64,000 nucleotides of DNA, from contig NZ_CP018867.1 of the NCBI RefSeq assembly GCF_002849895.1, positions 434,001-498,000 of the forward strand, read 5' to 3'. The notes beneath the pieces were generated by a model. That model did no database searches. It was not told the DNA's origin and saw only the letters and a list, made by a program, of their open reading frames with translations. This DNA comes from Companilactobacillus alimentarius DSM 20249 (GTDB lineage Bacteria; Bacillota; Bacilli; Lactobacillales; Lactobacillaceae). Of this stretch, positions 37,732-46,514 are shown one piece after another. A program made the translations under genes and the position numbers. The stretch's first letter is position 1, and every line of letters begins with the position of its first letter.

Positions 37732-37840
37732 TTCAGGGCAGGGTGGAATTCCCGACCGGCGGTAAAGTCCGCGACCCAGCGCAAGCTGGTTGAATTGGTG
37801 AAACTCCAATACCGACAGTAAAGTCTGGATGGAAGAAAAC
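37732..37840 (+). ncRNA. FMN riboswitch (RFN element)
   Basis: The conserved RFN sequence is plain: TCAGGGCAGGGTGGAATTCC at the start, then CCGACCGGCGGTAAAGTCCGCGACCC, the variable arm GCAAGC, GGTTGAATTGGTGAAACTCC, ACCGACAGTAAAGTCTGGATG and GAAGA at the end. It binds FMN and turns off the following gene. An intrinsic terminator follows at once, so control is by transcription attenuation. Confidence 0.96.
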
Positions 37841-37845
37841 AGAGT

Positions 37846-37886
37846 AAGGTCTGTTTTGGTGTGCCCAAAATAGGCCTTTTTTCTTT
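37846..37886 (+). terminator. Riboswitch-controlled terminator before ribU
   Basis: AAGGTCTGTTTTGG pairs with CCAAAATAGGCCTT (G-T pairs allowed), then TTTTTTCTTT. It lies between the RFN element and the ribU ribosome site and is the likely expression platform. Confidence 0.88.
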
Positions 37887-37912
37887 GGGAATCAATGGAG
37901 AGGTTGATTTTG

Positions 37913-38464
37913 ATGGGAAAGAGTTTAGACAAGTTTCATGAGCTAATTGGAGTAGCTGTTTTTGCGGCATTGGGAACAATTTTGATGTTCTTTGAATTTC
38001 CAGTATTGTTTTGGTTACCCTTTTTAAAAATTGATCTTAGTGATGTTGTCACTTTGATAGGGACTTTTGCGTTTGTACCAGTTGGAGGAACTTTGATTGC
38101 ATTGATCAAGTCAATGGTGCATGTTATTGTTACCGGTAGCGGTGTAGCGGGTTTGATTGGTAATGGCTCAGCTTTTGTTGGAGCGGTTTCATTATTATTA
38201 CCGTTCAATTATTTTTGGAAAAAGGGTAAAAAAATCTCAGCAATTGTTTTTGGGACCATTGTTATGACGATTGTAATGTCAATTTTAAATTATTTTGTTG
38301 TCATGCCACTATACATGAATGTGATAGGAATGAAACTTAATATGAGTTTAGCTGAATATGTGGCAACAGGTGTGGTACCATTTAATATTGTTAAGGCTTT
38401 AATCATTTCGATTGCTGTAATGATTGTTTATCCAAGAATTAAAGGACATTTTGCAATAAAATAG
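37913..38464 (+). CDS. ribU: Riboflavin ECF transporter substrate-binding protein RibU
   Basis: RibU is the membrane S component that binds riboflavin and works with the shared ECF energising module (EcfA, EcfA' and EcfT, not in this window). The 183-residue protein has about six hydrophobic segments, an early ALGTILMFFEFPVLFWLPF region and LSDVVTLIGTFAFVPVGGTL, typical of RibU. ATG 37913 is chosen over 37895 because GGAGAGG (37898-37904) precedes it at normal distance. Control by the FMN riboswitch upstream supports the vitamin assignment. Confidence 0.93.
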   Translation: MGKSLDKFHELIGVAVFAALGTILMFFEFPVLFWLPFLKIDLSDVVTLIGTFAFVPVGGTLIALIKSMVHVIVTGSGVAGLIGNGSAFVGAVSLLLPFNYFWKKGKKISAIVFGTIVMTIVMSILNYFVVMPLYMNVIGMKLNMSLAEYVATGVVPFNIVKALIISIAVMIVYPRIKGHFAIK

Positions 38465-38556
38465 ATAAACCTTACGTAATTTTATAAATCTTTAAAGAAA
38501 AAGTTTAAACTTTTATGATATGCTTTACTAGATAGAAATTAGGAGGTTGGTTTTTA

Positions 38557-39723
38557 ATGGCCGATAAGGATAAAAACAATATGTCTGGCGATACTCGCGT
38601 TCCTAAATCCACACAAGGACTTGAGGGATCCGTTAGTCTCGAAGATCTGAAGAAATATCATTTAATTAATAATGGTGAGAATACACCTACGGATGCAGTT
38701 TCTGATGATCAAACTTCTAATGATGAGCCTGTAGATAATAATGATAATTCAGATGTTAATAATTCTAACGTCGATGAACAATCTGATTCTATAGATCATC
38801 TTCGATCTGAAGAAAGCCAAGATCATTTAAGCGATTCAAAACCGGTAATTAATCCGGATTCAATTGATAATAGTGAACAAAGTTCTCAAGAAGTTAATGA
38901 ACAACCGGTTGATACTGATGACAATTATGAACAACCAGTCGATAGTGATGAAAATCAAGCAGATACCCAAGAGGATACCAAAAAGAGCGATAAGCCTTGG
39001 GAGAATAGTTTTGATACCGATACTGACGACGATGGTCATGTTTCTCGAGCTGTCACTAAAGAAAAGCAACGTGGTAATCATACATTAGTAATAACCTTAG
39101 TAATTGCTTTGATTATTATTATGTTTACTCCAGTTGTTTATAATGCTGTGAAAGGCAGTAGTAGTGGAGATTTAGATAGTGCTCAATCTGAAAAATCAGT
39201 TGAGAACAAAGATAAGTCTAATAAGAAGAAATCTTCTAAGAAGAAGACGACTCCTAAAAAATCTACTAAGAAATCATCTACTAAGAAAGCAGCTGCAAAT
39301 AATAATTCAACTGCAAGTAATAAGAGCAATAACGACAGCAATAACAATAGTTCAACAACTGCTAATAATGATACTGATTCTAATGCTAATAGCGGTTCAT
39401 CAACTGATGGCAGCACTAATAATACAGCATCAGGTACTACTGATAGCAATAGTGGAACGACTACTAATGCTAATGATAGTAATTCGACTTCAAACTCGCA
39501 GTCGCAAACTAATCAACAAGCATCTAATACAACGTCGAATAGTAACGATTCATCTACGACGTCAAGCAACGATTCTAGTTCATCAGCTTCGTATTATACG
39601 GTTAAAGCTGGAGACAATTGGTTTAGAATCGCATATAATAACGATTTAACAACTGCTCAATTAAAGAGTTTAAATAGTAATGTTGGTACATTGACACCAG
39701 GTACTACATTAAGAGTAAAATAG
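38557..39723 (+). CDS. Membrane-anchored LysM wall-binding protein
   Basis: A 388-residue protein with three parts. Residues 1-170 are acidic, Asn/Asp/Ser-rich and probably disordered in the cytoplasm. One membrane helix follows (about 175-197, LVITLVIALIIIMFTPVVY). Outside are a lysine-rich stretch (KKKSSKKKTTPKKSTKK), a long Ser/Thr/Asn linker (about 250-342) and a C-terminal LysM domain (345-388; YYTVKAGDNWFRIAYNND) that binds peptidoglycan. No catalytic domain is visible. A similar gene sits before cmk in other lactobacilli. ATG 38557 follows AGGAGGTTGG. Confidence 0.85.
   Translation: MADKDKNNMSGDTRVPKSTQGLEGSVSLEDLKKYHLINNGENTPTDAVSDDQTSNDEPVDNNDNSDVNNSNVDEQSDSIDHLRSEESQDHLSDSKPVINPDSIDNSEQSSQEVNEQPVDTDDNYEQPVDSDENQADTQEDTKKSDKPWENSFDTDTDDDGHVSRAVTKEKQRGNHTLVITLVIALIIIMFTPVVYNAVKGSSSGDLDSAQSEKSVENKDKSNKKKSSKKKTTPKKSTKKSSTKKAAANNNSTASNKSNNDSNNNSSTTANNDTDSNANSGSSTDGSTNNTASGTTDSNSGTTTNANDSNSTSNSQSQTNQQASNTTSNSNDSSTTSSNDSSSSASYYTVKAGDNWFRIAYNNDLTTAQLKSLNSNVGTLTPGTTLRVK
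39190..39590 (+). repeat. Low-complexity coding repeat in the LysM protein
   Basis: AAG/TCT/ACT/AAT-rich codons encode Lys-rich then Ser/Thr/Asn-rich sequence without a fixed period. It creates long false reading frames on both strands. Confidence 0.7.
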
Positions 39724-39730
39724 AAGTAAT

Positions 39731-39767
39731 TAAGGGTCTCTGACATTTTTGTCTGGGCCTTTTTATT
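39731..39767 (+). terminator. Probable terminator after the LysM gene
   Basis: AAGGGTCTCTGACA and TGTCTGGGCCTT form an imperfect hairpin followed by TTTTT. Confidence 0.65.
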
Positions 39768-39783
39768 AAGGAGAGAAAACTAG

Positions 39784-40443
39784 ATGCAAATTGCGATCGA
39801 TGGACCAGCTTCAGCTGGAAAAAGTACTATTGCTAAATTAATTGCAAAGAATTTAAAATTTGTTTACTGTGATACAGGTGCGATGTATCGGACAGTGACA
39901 TTGCTTGCAAAAAAGAATGATGTAGGTTATGGTGATACTCTTGATATTTTGAAGTTGATGTCAGAGCACAAGATTCATTTTCTTAATAAGGAAGATGGAC
40001 AACATGTTTATTTAGATGATGAGGATGTATCTGATACTATTCGAACTGAGGATATTACGAATAATGTTTCTCAAGTCTCAGCTATCAAGGAAGTTAGAAC
40101 GGAATTGGTAAAAATGCAACGAGATATGGCAAACAATATTGATATTGTGATGGATGGTCGTGATATTGGAACAACTGTTTTGCCAAATGCAGAAGTAAAG
40201 ATTTTCTTAATAGCAAGTGTAGAAGTGCGTGCTCAAAGAAGATACAAGGAAAATCTTGAACGTGGGATCAAGACACCGTTAAAGGAATTACAGGATGAAA
40301 TTGCTGCACGTGATTATAAAGATTCACATAGGGAAGTTTCTCCTTTGAGAAAAGCCAGCGATGCAATTGAAATTGATAGTTCAGATATGACGATTGAACA
40401 AGTTGTTAAAAAAGTTACAGAAATAGTTAATGAGAAAAAGTAG
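39784..40443 (+). CDS. cmk: Cytidylate kinase
   Basis: Cmk phosphorylates CMP and dCMP. The 219-residue protein starts with QIAIDGPASAGKSTIAKLIA (P-loop at residues 6-14), then YCDTGAMYRTVT (nucleotide-binding loop), VMDGRDIGTTVLPNAEVKIFL and ARDYKDSHREVSPL, all standard. Ribosome site AAGGAGAGAAAA precedes ATG 39784. der follows 11 bases after the stop. Confidence 0.96.
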   Translation: MQIAIDGPASAGKSTIAKLIAKNLKFVYCDTGAMYRTVTLLAKKNDVGYGDTLDILKLMSEHKIHFLNKEDGQHVYLDDEDVSDTIRTEDITNNVSQVSAIKEVRTELVKMQRDMANNIDIVMDGRDIGTTVLPNAEVKIFLIASVEVRAQRRYKENLERGIKTPLKELQDEIAARDYKDSHREVSPLRKASDAIEIDSSDMTIEQVVKKVTEIVNEKK

Positions 40444-40454
40444 GGAGGTAGATT

Positions 40455-41768
40455 ATGGCTGTTCCAGTAGTTGCGTTAGTAGGACGCCCCAATGTTGGTA
40501 AATCTACTATTTTCAATAGAATAATCAATGAACGACTATCTATTGTAGAAGATACACCAGGTGTAACTAGAGATCGGATTTACTCACGAGCTAGTTGGCT
40601 TGGAAAAGAATTTCGCTTGATTGATACCGGTGGTATTGAAATGAGCGGGGAGAAGTTATCAGTTCAAATTAAGAACCAAGCTGAAATTGCGATTGATGAG
40701 GCTGATGTCATTGTTTTCATCGTTAATGGTCAAAATAGTGTTACTAAAGAAGATGAGGATGTTGCTAAAATCCTTTATCGGACAAAGAAACCAGTTATTC
40801 TTGCTGTTAATAAAGCTGATAATCCAGAACAACGTGAAAACATTTATGATTTCTATTCATTAGGGTTTGGCGATCCTAATCCCATTTCTGGTGCTCAAGG
40901 TACTGGTTTAGGTGATTTGTTGGATGAAATTGTTAAGGCATTTCCTAATGATGACAAGGCTGAGGATGATGAATCAATAAAATTTAGTTTCATTGGTCGT
41001 CCTAACGTGGGTAAATCATCATTGGTCAATGCTATTTTGGGTGATGAACGAGTTATTGTTTCTGATATGCAAGGAACGACTCGAGATGCTGTCGATACCA
41101 AATATCATGATGAAAGACTTGATAAAGATTTTACGATGATTGATACAGCAGGTATTAGAAAACGTGGGAAAGTTTATGAGAATACTGAAAAGTACTCTGT
41201 CTTACGTGCGTTGAGTGCAATTGATAAGTCAGATGTTGTCTGTGTAGTTTTGAATGCTGAAGAAGGTATTCGTGAACAGGATAAACGTGTGGCTGGATAT
41301 GCCCATAATGCTGGTAAAGGTGTTATTATCGTTGTTAATAAATGGGATACTTTGAAAAAAGATACCAATACAATGAAGGACTTTGAAAACCAAATTAGAG
41401 TTGAATTTCAATATTTAGCTTATGCGCCAATAATTTTTACTTCGGCTATTAAGGGACAACGATTGGATAAAATTCCAGAATTGGTTGAAAGAGTCTTTGA
41501 TAATCGTCACCGTCGAATCCAATCATCCGTTCTAAATGATCTCTTGTTGCGGGCAACTTCTATTGCACCAACACCATTAGTTAACGGTAAGCGATTAAGA
41601 ATCTACTACATGACTCAAGTGGCGATTCAACCGCCAACATTCGTTGTTTTTGTAAATGACAATGAATTATTGCATTTCTCTTATGAAAGATTTTTGATTA
41701 ATCAATTGCGGGAAACTTTTGACTTTGAAGGGACCCCAATTAAGATTTTACCTAGAAAGCGGAAATAG
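40455..41768 (+). CDS. der: Ribosome assembly GTPase Der (EngA)
   Basis: Der has two tandem GTPase domains and is needed for 50S ribosome assembly. In 437 residues the first G domain shows [14 protein letters not shown] (10-23) and DTGGIE, with NKAD; the second (about 178 on) [25 protein letters not shown] and NKWD. A C-terminal KH-like domain (about 355-437) ends in LPRKRK. Ribosome site GGGAGG precedes the ATG, and cmk-der form a unit. Confidence 0.97.
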   Translation: MAVPVVALVGRPNVGKSTIFNRIINERLSIVEDTPGVTRDRIYSRASWLGKEFRLIDTGGIEMSGEKLSVQIKNQAEIAIDEADVIVFIVNGQNSVTKEDEDVAKILYRTKKPVILAVNKADNPEQRENIYDFYSLGFGDPNPISGAQGTGLGDLLDEIVKAFPNDDKAEDDESIKFSFIGRPNVGKSSLVNAILGDERVIVSDMQGTTRDAVDTKYHDERLDKDFTMIDTAGIRKRGKVYENTEKYSVLRALSAIDKSDVVCVVLNAEEGIREQDKRVAGYAHNAGKGVIIVVNKWDTLKKDTNTMKDFENQIRVEFQYLAYAPIIFTSAIKGQRLDKIPELVERVFDNRHRRIQSSVLNDLLLRATSIAPTPLVNGKRLRIYYMTQVAIQPPTFVVFVNDNELLHFSYERFLINQLRETFDFEGTPIKILPRKRK

Positions 41769-41826
41769 TCCTAGAATAGTGGCGCTTTATACGTTTTTAT
41801 TAATATATTTATATTTAGGATAAATT

Positions 41827-41936
41827 ATTGTAAAAAACGGCTTAAATGCTTGCCACATCCGCATTGCTATGGTAGTTTTGTAAATAGAATAATGAATGCA
41901 TTTAAGGCAGTTCATGTGTTCTAAATTTTTTACAAT
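41827..41936. repeat. Nested inverted repeats around the hup promoter region
   Basis: An outer 11-base arm ATTGTAAAAAA (41827-41837) pairs perfectly with TTTTTTACAAT (41926-41936), and an inner 9-base arm CTTAAATGC (41841-41849) with GCATTTAAG (41898-41906). The right arm ends 4 bases before the hup ribosome site GGAGG. Candidate promoter hexamers (TTGCTA 41864, TAGAAT 41885) lie between the arms. Either a leader RNA structure or a DNA-level element is possible. Confidence 0.5.
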
Positions 41937-41955
41937 TTTCGGAGGTATTTTACAT

Positions 41956-42231
41956 ATGGCAAATAAAGCTGAACTTATTGATAGTGTAGCAAGCAAAACT
42001 GGCTTGACAAAGAAGGATGCAACTTCTGCTGTTGATGCAGTTTTCGAAACAATCCAAGACAACTTATCAGAAGGAAACAAAGTTCAATTGATCGGCTTTG
42101 GTAACTTTGAAGTTCGTCAACGTGCTGCTCGTAAGGGTCGCAACCCACAAACTGGTGAAGAAATTAAGATTCCAGCAAGCAAAGTACCTGCATTTAAACC
42201 AGGTAAGGCTTTGAAGGATTCAGTTAAATAA
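41956..42231 (+). CDS. hup: DNA-binding protein HU
   Basis: HU is the abundant histone-like protein that bends and compacts the chromosome. The 91-residue protein is complete and typical: [22 protein letters not shown], then [28 protein letters not shown] (the DNA-binding arm) and [18 protein letters not shown] 41956 follows GGAGG at 41941; the frame open upstream to 41896 is not coding. It has its own terminator and an unusual leader region. Confidence 0.97.
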   Translation: MANKAELIDSVASKTGLTKKDATSAVDAVFETIQDNLSEGNKVQLIGFGNFEVRQRAARKGRNPQTGEEIKIPASKVPAFKPGKALKDSVK

Positions 42232-42250
42232 TTCTCTTTCTTAATTAGGG

Positions 42251-42274
42251 GCGGTCAATGGACCGTCTTTTTTT
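42251..42274 (+). terminator. Terminator after hup
   Basis: GCGGTC-AATG-GACCGT followed by a run of Ts. Confidence 0.88.
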
Positions 42275-42296
42275 ACGCAAAAATGGAGGTAAAAAT

Positions 42297-43541
42297 TTGA
42301 GTAAAGCAGATGAAGTTATTGATACCATTGATGATGGTGATTTTTCAAAAGTTGATAGTTTAATTCAATCTTCCCTACGAGAAGATGATGATCAAACTAA
42401 GTTCTCTTTGGCTGAAACTTTGATGAGTCGTGGCTTATCAGTTCAAGCTAAGACGATTTATGAGCACCTCTTGGACAATTATCCAAGTGAAGGACAGATA
42501 CTGTCTAGATTGGCTGAAATTGCCGTATCAGATGGTAATAGTGACCAAGCGCTAGATTATATTTCTCAAATCACACCAGATTCACCAGCTTATGCTGAGA
42601 ATCTCTTGGTGTCGGCTGATATTTATCAATCACAAGGATTATATGAAGTTAGCGAACAAAAATTATTGACTGGAATTCGTGAATATCCCGATGAAGAAGT
42701 TTTCAAATTTGCTTTAGCAGAAGTTTATTTCGATGAGAATAAATTCAGCAAAGCACTAACGTATTATGACATGCTCTTGGATATGGGAATTAAGAATTAT
42801 TCCGGAATATCAATCGTTTTGCGTAAAGCTAGTTCTTTAGCCGGAGATGGACAGTATGAGGAAGCTATCAGTGTTTATGAAGATTTGAATGCAATTGAAT
42901 TGAATGAAGATGCTCAATTTCAATTAGGTTTTCTCTATAATCAAGTTAAGAATTATAATAAATCCATTGCCATATTGGAAAAGTTATTAGAGACTAATCG
43001 CGATTATCCAACAGCTTATCCAATATTAGCCGAAGATTATTTGAATATTAAGAAAAACGATGATGCCTTTAAGTATGCTCAATTAGGATTGAACCTTAAT
43101 GAGTTAGACGATCGTCTGTATCAAATTGCCTTTGATGCCGGAACTGCTGAGAATACCTCTGAAGCAATTAAGATCATTGAAAAGGGAATCCAAACAGTGG
43201 ATAATCCTTTACCATTAGTGATCAAATTAAGTGATTATTACATTACTAAAGGACAATTCAAGAGTAATTTGGATCTCTTGGAGGGTCGTGAAATTAGCAA
43301 CAATCCTAAATTGATTTGGAATTTAGCTAAGTCAGAATTTGAAACTGATGATGTAAATCAAGCTCAAGAGGATATTCTGCAAGTCTTAGACGATTTTAAG
43401 GACAATCTAGACTACTTATCAGATTTGATTGAAATCTTGCGTAGCAGTGGAAATAACGATGTTCTCAAGGCGGCTATTCAGTTGTACTTGAAACAAGATC
43501 CAGATAATGAAGATATGCAGAATTTGTTAGATCAAATATAA
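42297..43541 (+). CDS. TPR repeat protein
   Basis: A 414-residue cytoplasmic protein made almost wholly of tetratricopeptide helices (QAKTIYEHLLDNYPSEGQIL, FSKALTYYDMLLDMG, YNKSIAILEKLLETNRDYPTA). Such a protein follows hup in many lactobacilli and resembles the YpiA-type TPR proteins of bacilli. It should act as a protein-protein scaffold; the partner is unknown. TTG 42297 is chosen because GGAGG (42285-42289) lies 7 bases upstream; the longer frame from 42258 runs through the hup terminator. Confidence 0.85.
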   Translation: MSKADEVIDTIDDGDFSKVDSLIQSSLREDDDQTKFSLAETLMSRGLSVQAKTIYEHLLDNYPSEGQILSRLAEIAVSDGNSDQALDYISQITPDSPAYAENLLVSADIYQSQGLYEVSEQKLLTGIREYPDEEVFKFALAEVYFDENKFSKALTYYDMLLDMGIKNYSGISIVLRKASSLAGDGQYEEAISVYEDLNAIELNEDAQFQLGFLYNQVKNYNKSIAILEKLLETNRDYPTAYPILAEDYLNIKKNDDAFKYAQLGLNLNELDDRLYQIAFDAGTAENTSEAIKIIEKGIQTVDNPLPLVIKLSDYYITKGQFKSNLDLLEGREISNNPKLIWNLAKSEFETDDVNQAQEDILQVLDDFKDNLDYLSDLIEILRSSGNNDVLKAAIQLYLKQDPDNEDMQNLLDQI

Positions 43542-43546
43542 AATAA

Positions 43547-43597
43547 CAAAAGGGATTGAATGTAGATTAAAAAATCTATATTCAATCCCTTTTTTGA
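43547..43597 (+). terminator. Strong terminator after the TPR gene
   Basis: AAAGGGATTGAATGTAGATT pairs nearly perfectly with AATCTATATTCAATCCCTTT, followed by Ts. It separates the housekeeping run from the GH78 locus. Confidence 0.93.
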
Positions 43598-43659
43598 TAA
43601 AAGCTTTTTTAGTCAAAAAAAAGCCGCTTTAGTAAAATTATTGGTCACAGTTACTTTAT

Positions 43660-43682
43660 TATAATGGCTGTAAGCGGTTACT
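43660..43682 (+). promoter_or_regulatory. GH78 operon promoter with overlapping cre site
   Basis: A perfect -10 TATAAT (43660-43665) is followed at once by TGTAAGCGGTTACT (43669-43682), which fits the cre consensus except for the last base. A repressor bound there would cover the transcription start. The -35 is weak, so an activator such as the nearby AraC protein may be needed. Confidence 0.6.
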
Positions 43683-43706
43683 AAAGACTCTTGTGGAGGT
43701 CTCTAA

Positions 43707-46514
43707 ATGGAATTTAAACAAATATATATAAATCATATGAAAAATCCAATTGGTTTTGAGTTTGATAACTTATTTATCAATTGTGAGGTGACAGCTAATA
43801 ATTATCCTAAAAATTTGGAAAAGCGATTAATAATTACTCACTCCGATAAATCAATTTACACAACTGATTGGCAGTTGGCTAAAGATTTGAATTTTAAACC
43901 TATTTTTAAATTAGATAGTAAAACAAGGTATACCGTTTTAGTTAAATTAAGATCTGATGAAAAAGTTTATTCTCGAAAAGCCTATTTTGAAACTGGATTA
44001 ATAAATGGCTTTCACCATAGTCAATGGATCGGAAGCGATGATACTAGTATTCATGGAATTAGTTTAAGCAAGCAGTTTACACTTCCAAAAATTAAACAGG
44101 CTCGTTTATACATTAGCGGTCTAGGGTTGTATGAAGCATACATTGATGGACAAAAAGTAGGAGATGAGTATCTAGCTCCCGGATTTACTAATTATAACTA
44201 TTATGTCCAAATAGCCAGTCATGACGTTTCCAGTTTATTACAAGATTCTGGTTTTCACACGTTGAGGATTATAGTAGGTGATGGTTGGTATAAGGGTAAA
44301 TTAGGAATTAAAAACCATGGTGGGACGGCTAATCAATATGGAAATATTTTAATGGCTAACGCAGAGTTGGACTATGTAGATGATAGTAAGATTCATCATT
44401 CTTTAGGTACCGATATAACATGGAAAACTGAAACATCTCAGATAACCCATTCCGGAATATATTACGGGGAAGATTTGGATGAAACTTTAAGTGTTAAAAG
44501 TTTGTCAACAAAGGAATTTAAAAAACCAACGAAACATCTTAAGGATCGGTTGAGTCTACCAATTAAAGAGCATGAAACATTTTATCCTAAAACAGTCAAT
44601 ACTTCTGATCGTAGTGTCGTCTTAGATTTTGGTCAGAATATGGCAGGTTGGGTAACTTTTGAGAATACTTTACCCAAAGGAACTAAAGTTGAATTGCAAT
44701 ATGGGGAAATTCTTCAAAAGGGCATGTTATATCGTGATAATCTAAGATCAGCCCGAGCAACTTTCACATATGTGAGTGATGGCAAAAAACATCTTATTAG
44801 ACCACATTTTACTTACTTTGGTTTTAGATATGTAAAGTTAGTAGGTTTTCCTAAAGATATAGATGTCAATCTCTTTTGTGCTCAAGCTTTATATTCAGAT
44901 ATGAAACAAATTGGTAGAATTCAAACGAATAATTCATCAGTTAATCAATTATTTAGCAATATCGAATGGGGACAAAAGAGTAATTTTATAGATATTCCGA
45001 CTGATTGTCCACAACGCGATGAACGTTTGGGTTGGACAGGTGATGCGGCTATTTTTGCTAAAACTGCGAGCTACAACATGGATACTTATCAATTTAACAA
45101 GAAATTTGCTTTTGATATTGCAGTGGAACAGAGTTTTCGTGATGGAAAAGTCCCATTATACGTCCCTAATGTTGATGGGGATGATGGTGGAAAAGCTGTT
45201 TGGGGAGATGTAGCAACTATTGTCCCTTGGATCACTTATGTACGATCACATGACAGTACAATTCTACGTCAAAATTTTGGTGCCATGATGTCATGGGTCG
45301 ACTGGATACATGATTATGCCAAATCAACTAAGAATGAATTCTTATGGTTAGATTCTGATCAGCTCGGTGATTGGTTGGCGTTAGATACTGAAGATATTAT
45401 GCATCTTAAAGGCAAGACTCCAGATGAATTAATTGCTAGTGCTTATTATTATCAATCGGTACGAATTGTTGCGCAAACAGCTTTGATTTTAAATGCTAAA
45501 CGAGAACATGAATATTACAAGTTATTGGCTGAAAAGATTAAGGAAGCTTTTATTGCAGAATTTTATACCGCTAGTGGTCGTTTAATTACTGATACACAAA
45601 CGGCATTAGCCTTATGTTTAAAATTAAAATTGTATCCTCAAGGATCCCAGAAAAGGATTACTCAAAAATTAGTTGGTCGAATTGAAAAAGACCAGAATCA
45701 TTTAACGACAGGATTTGTGGGAACACCGGCATTGTTACCGGCTCTATCGGAAAATGGACAAAATGATTTAGCTGTACAGATATTCTTGAATGATGATTAT
45801 CCTAGTTGGCTTTATGAAGTAAAAATGGGTGCGACAACAATTTGGGAACGTTGGAATTCAGTTATGCCTGATGGTTCTATCAGCGATAATGGGATGAACT
45901 CACTTAATCATTATTCTACCGGCGCAGTAATGCAATGGGCTTATGAGTATCTTTTAGGAATTAAACAAGGTGAGAGCTTAACCATCCAACCAGAAATAAC
46001 ACCTAAGCTTAGAAAGATGAGTGGTTATACGGAACTGGATACTGGAAAATTAAATATTCAATGGAAATTGGTTGATCATCAAGGGTCTAAAGTTAACTTA
46101 ATATTGGATCTACCATTTGCTAATGCTGCCAAGGTTATTTTGCCTAGGACAAATGCTTGGATTGATAACGGAGTCAGACATCGAAATGGTGATATTTTAT
46201 CACCTGGTCATCATGAAATATCTTACAATCCAAAGACCAATTTTATTGATACTTTTAACGTTCATACAGCTCTATCACAATTTATAGACAATCGTGAAAT
46301 AACAGGTGCTTTAAAACAATTAGTACCATTTTGGGATTTCATTCAATTACCTGGCAATATTGAGCATTTTAAGGACTATTCAATCTTACAGTTGAGTCGG
46401 GAAATGAAAGGAATAGGTTTTTCACCACTAACTGAGGAACAATTAGAAAAGATAAATCAATATTTTAGAACTTATGCTCAAAGTCAAATAGAAGAGGAAG
46501 ATGAATTAAAATGA
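43707..46514 (+). CDS. GH78 alpha-L-rhamnosidase
   Basis: The enzyme should remove terminal alpha-L-rhamnose from plant glycosides such as flavonoid rutinosides. The 935-residue protein has no signal peptide and so acts inside the cell. N-terminal beta domains include the rhamnosidase-N lectin-like part (LYISGLGLYEAYIDGQKVGD, GDGWYKGKLG). The (alpha/alpha)6 barrel shows DCPQRDERLGWTGDA (about 433-447), with catalytic acidic residues, and TIWERWNSVMPDGS (about 711) followed by NSLNHYSTGAVMQW. A C-terminal tail after about 850 (FWDFIQLPGNIEHFKDYSIL) is extra to the usual end. Its stop overlaps the next permease start (ATGA). Linkage specificity is unknown. Confidence 0.92.
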   Translation: MEFKQIYINHMKNPIGFEFDNLFINCEVTANNYPKNLEKRLIITHSDKSIYTTDWQLAKDLNFKPIFKLDSKTRYTVLVKLRSDEKVYSRKAYFETGLINGFHHSQWIGSDDTSIHGISLSKQFTLPKIKQARLYISGLGLYEAYIDGQKVGDEYLAPGFTNYNYYVQIASHDVSSLLQDSGFHTLRIIVGDGWYKGKLGIKNHGGTANQYGNILMANAELDYVDDSKIHHSLGTDITWKTETSQITHSGIYYGEDLDETLSVKSLSTKEFKKPTKHLKDRLSLPIKEHETFYPKTVNTSDRSVVLDFGQNMAGWVTFENTLPKGTKVELQYGEILQKGMLYRDNLRSARATFTYVSDGKKHLIRPHFTYFGFRYVKLVGFPKDIDVNLFCAQALYSDMKQIGRIQTNNSSVNQLFSNIEWGQKSNFIDIPTDCPQRDERLGWTGDAAIFAKTASYNMDTYQFNKKFAFDIAVEQSFRDGKVPLYVPNVDGDDGGKAVWGDVATIVPWITYVRSHDSTILRQNFGAMMSWVDWIHDYAKSTKNEFLWLDSDQLGDWLALDTEDIMHLKGKTPDELIASAYYYQSVRIVAQTALILNAKREHEYYKLLAEKIKEAFIAEFYTASGRLITDTQTALALCLKLKLYPQGSQKRITQKLVGRIEKDQNHLTTGFVGTPALLPALSENGQNDLAVQIFLNDDYPSWLYEVKMGATTIWERWNSVMPDGSISDNGMNSLNHYSTGAVMQWAYEYLLGIKQGESLTIQPEITPKLRKMSGYTELDTGKLNIQWKLVDHQGSKVNLILDLPFANAAKVILPRTNAWIDNGVRHRNGDILSPGHHEISYNPKTNFIDTFNVHTALSQFIDNREITGALKQLVPFWDFIQLPGNIEHFKDYSILQLSREMKGIGFSPLTEEQLEKINQYFRTYAQSQIEEEDELK

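Noticed and set aside
39190..39590. Repetitive tract considered as a CRISPR or tandem repeat array
   Set aside because: There is no constant repeat unit or spacer; it is low-complexity coding sequence.
39179..39649. 156-codon frame of Leu/Ile/Arg-rich sequence overlapping the LysM gene
   Set aside because: Produced by the repetitive Ser/Thr/Asn/Lys codons of the real frame read one base off.
41787..42080. 97-codon minus-strand frame across the hup leader
   Set aside because: Overlaps hup and the inverted repeats; no start signals and no likeness.
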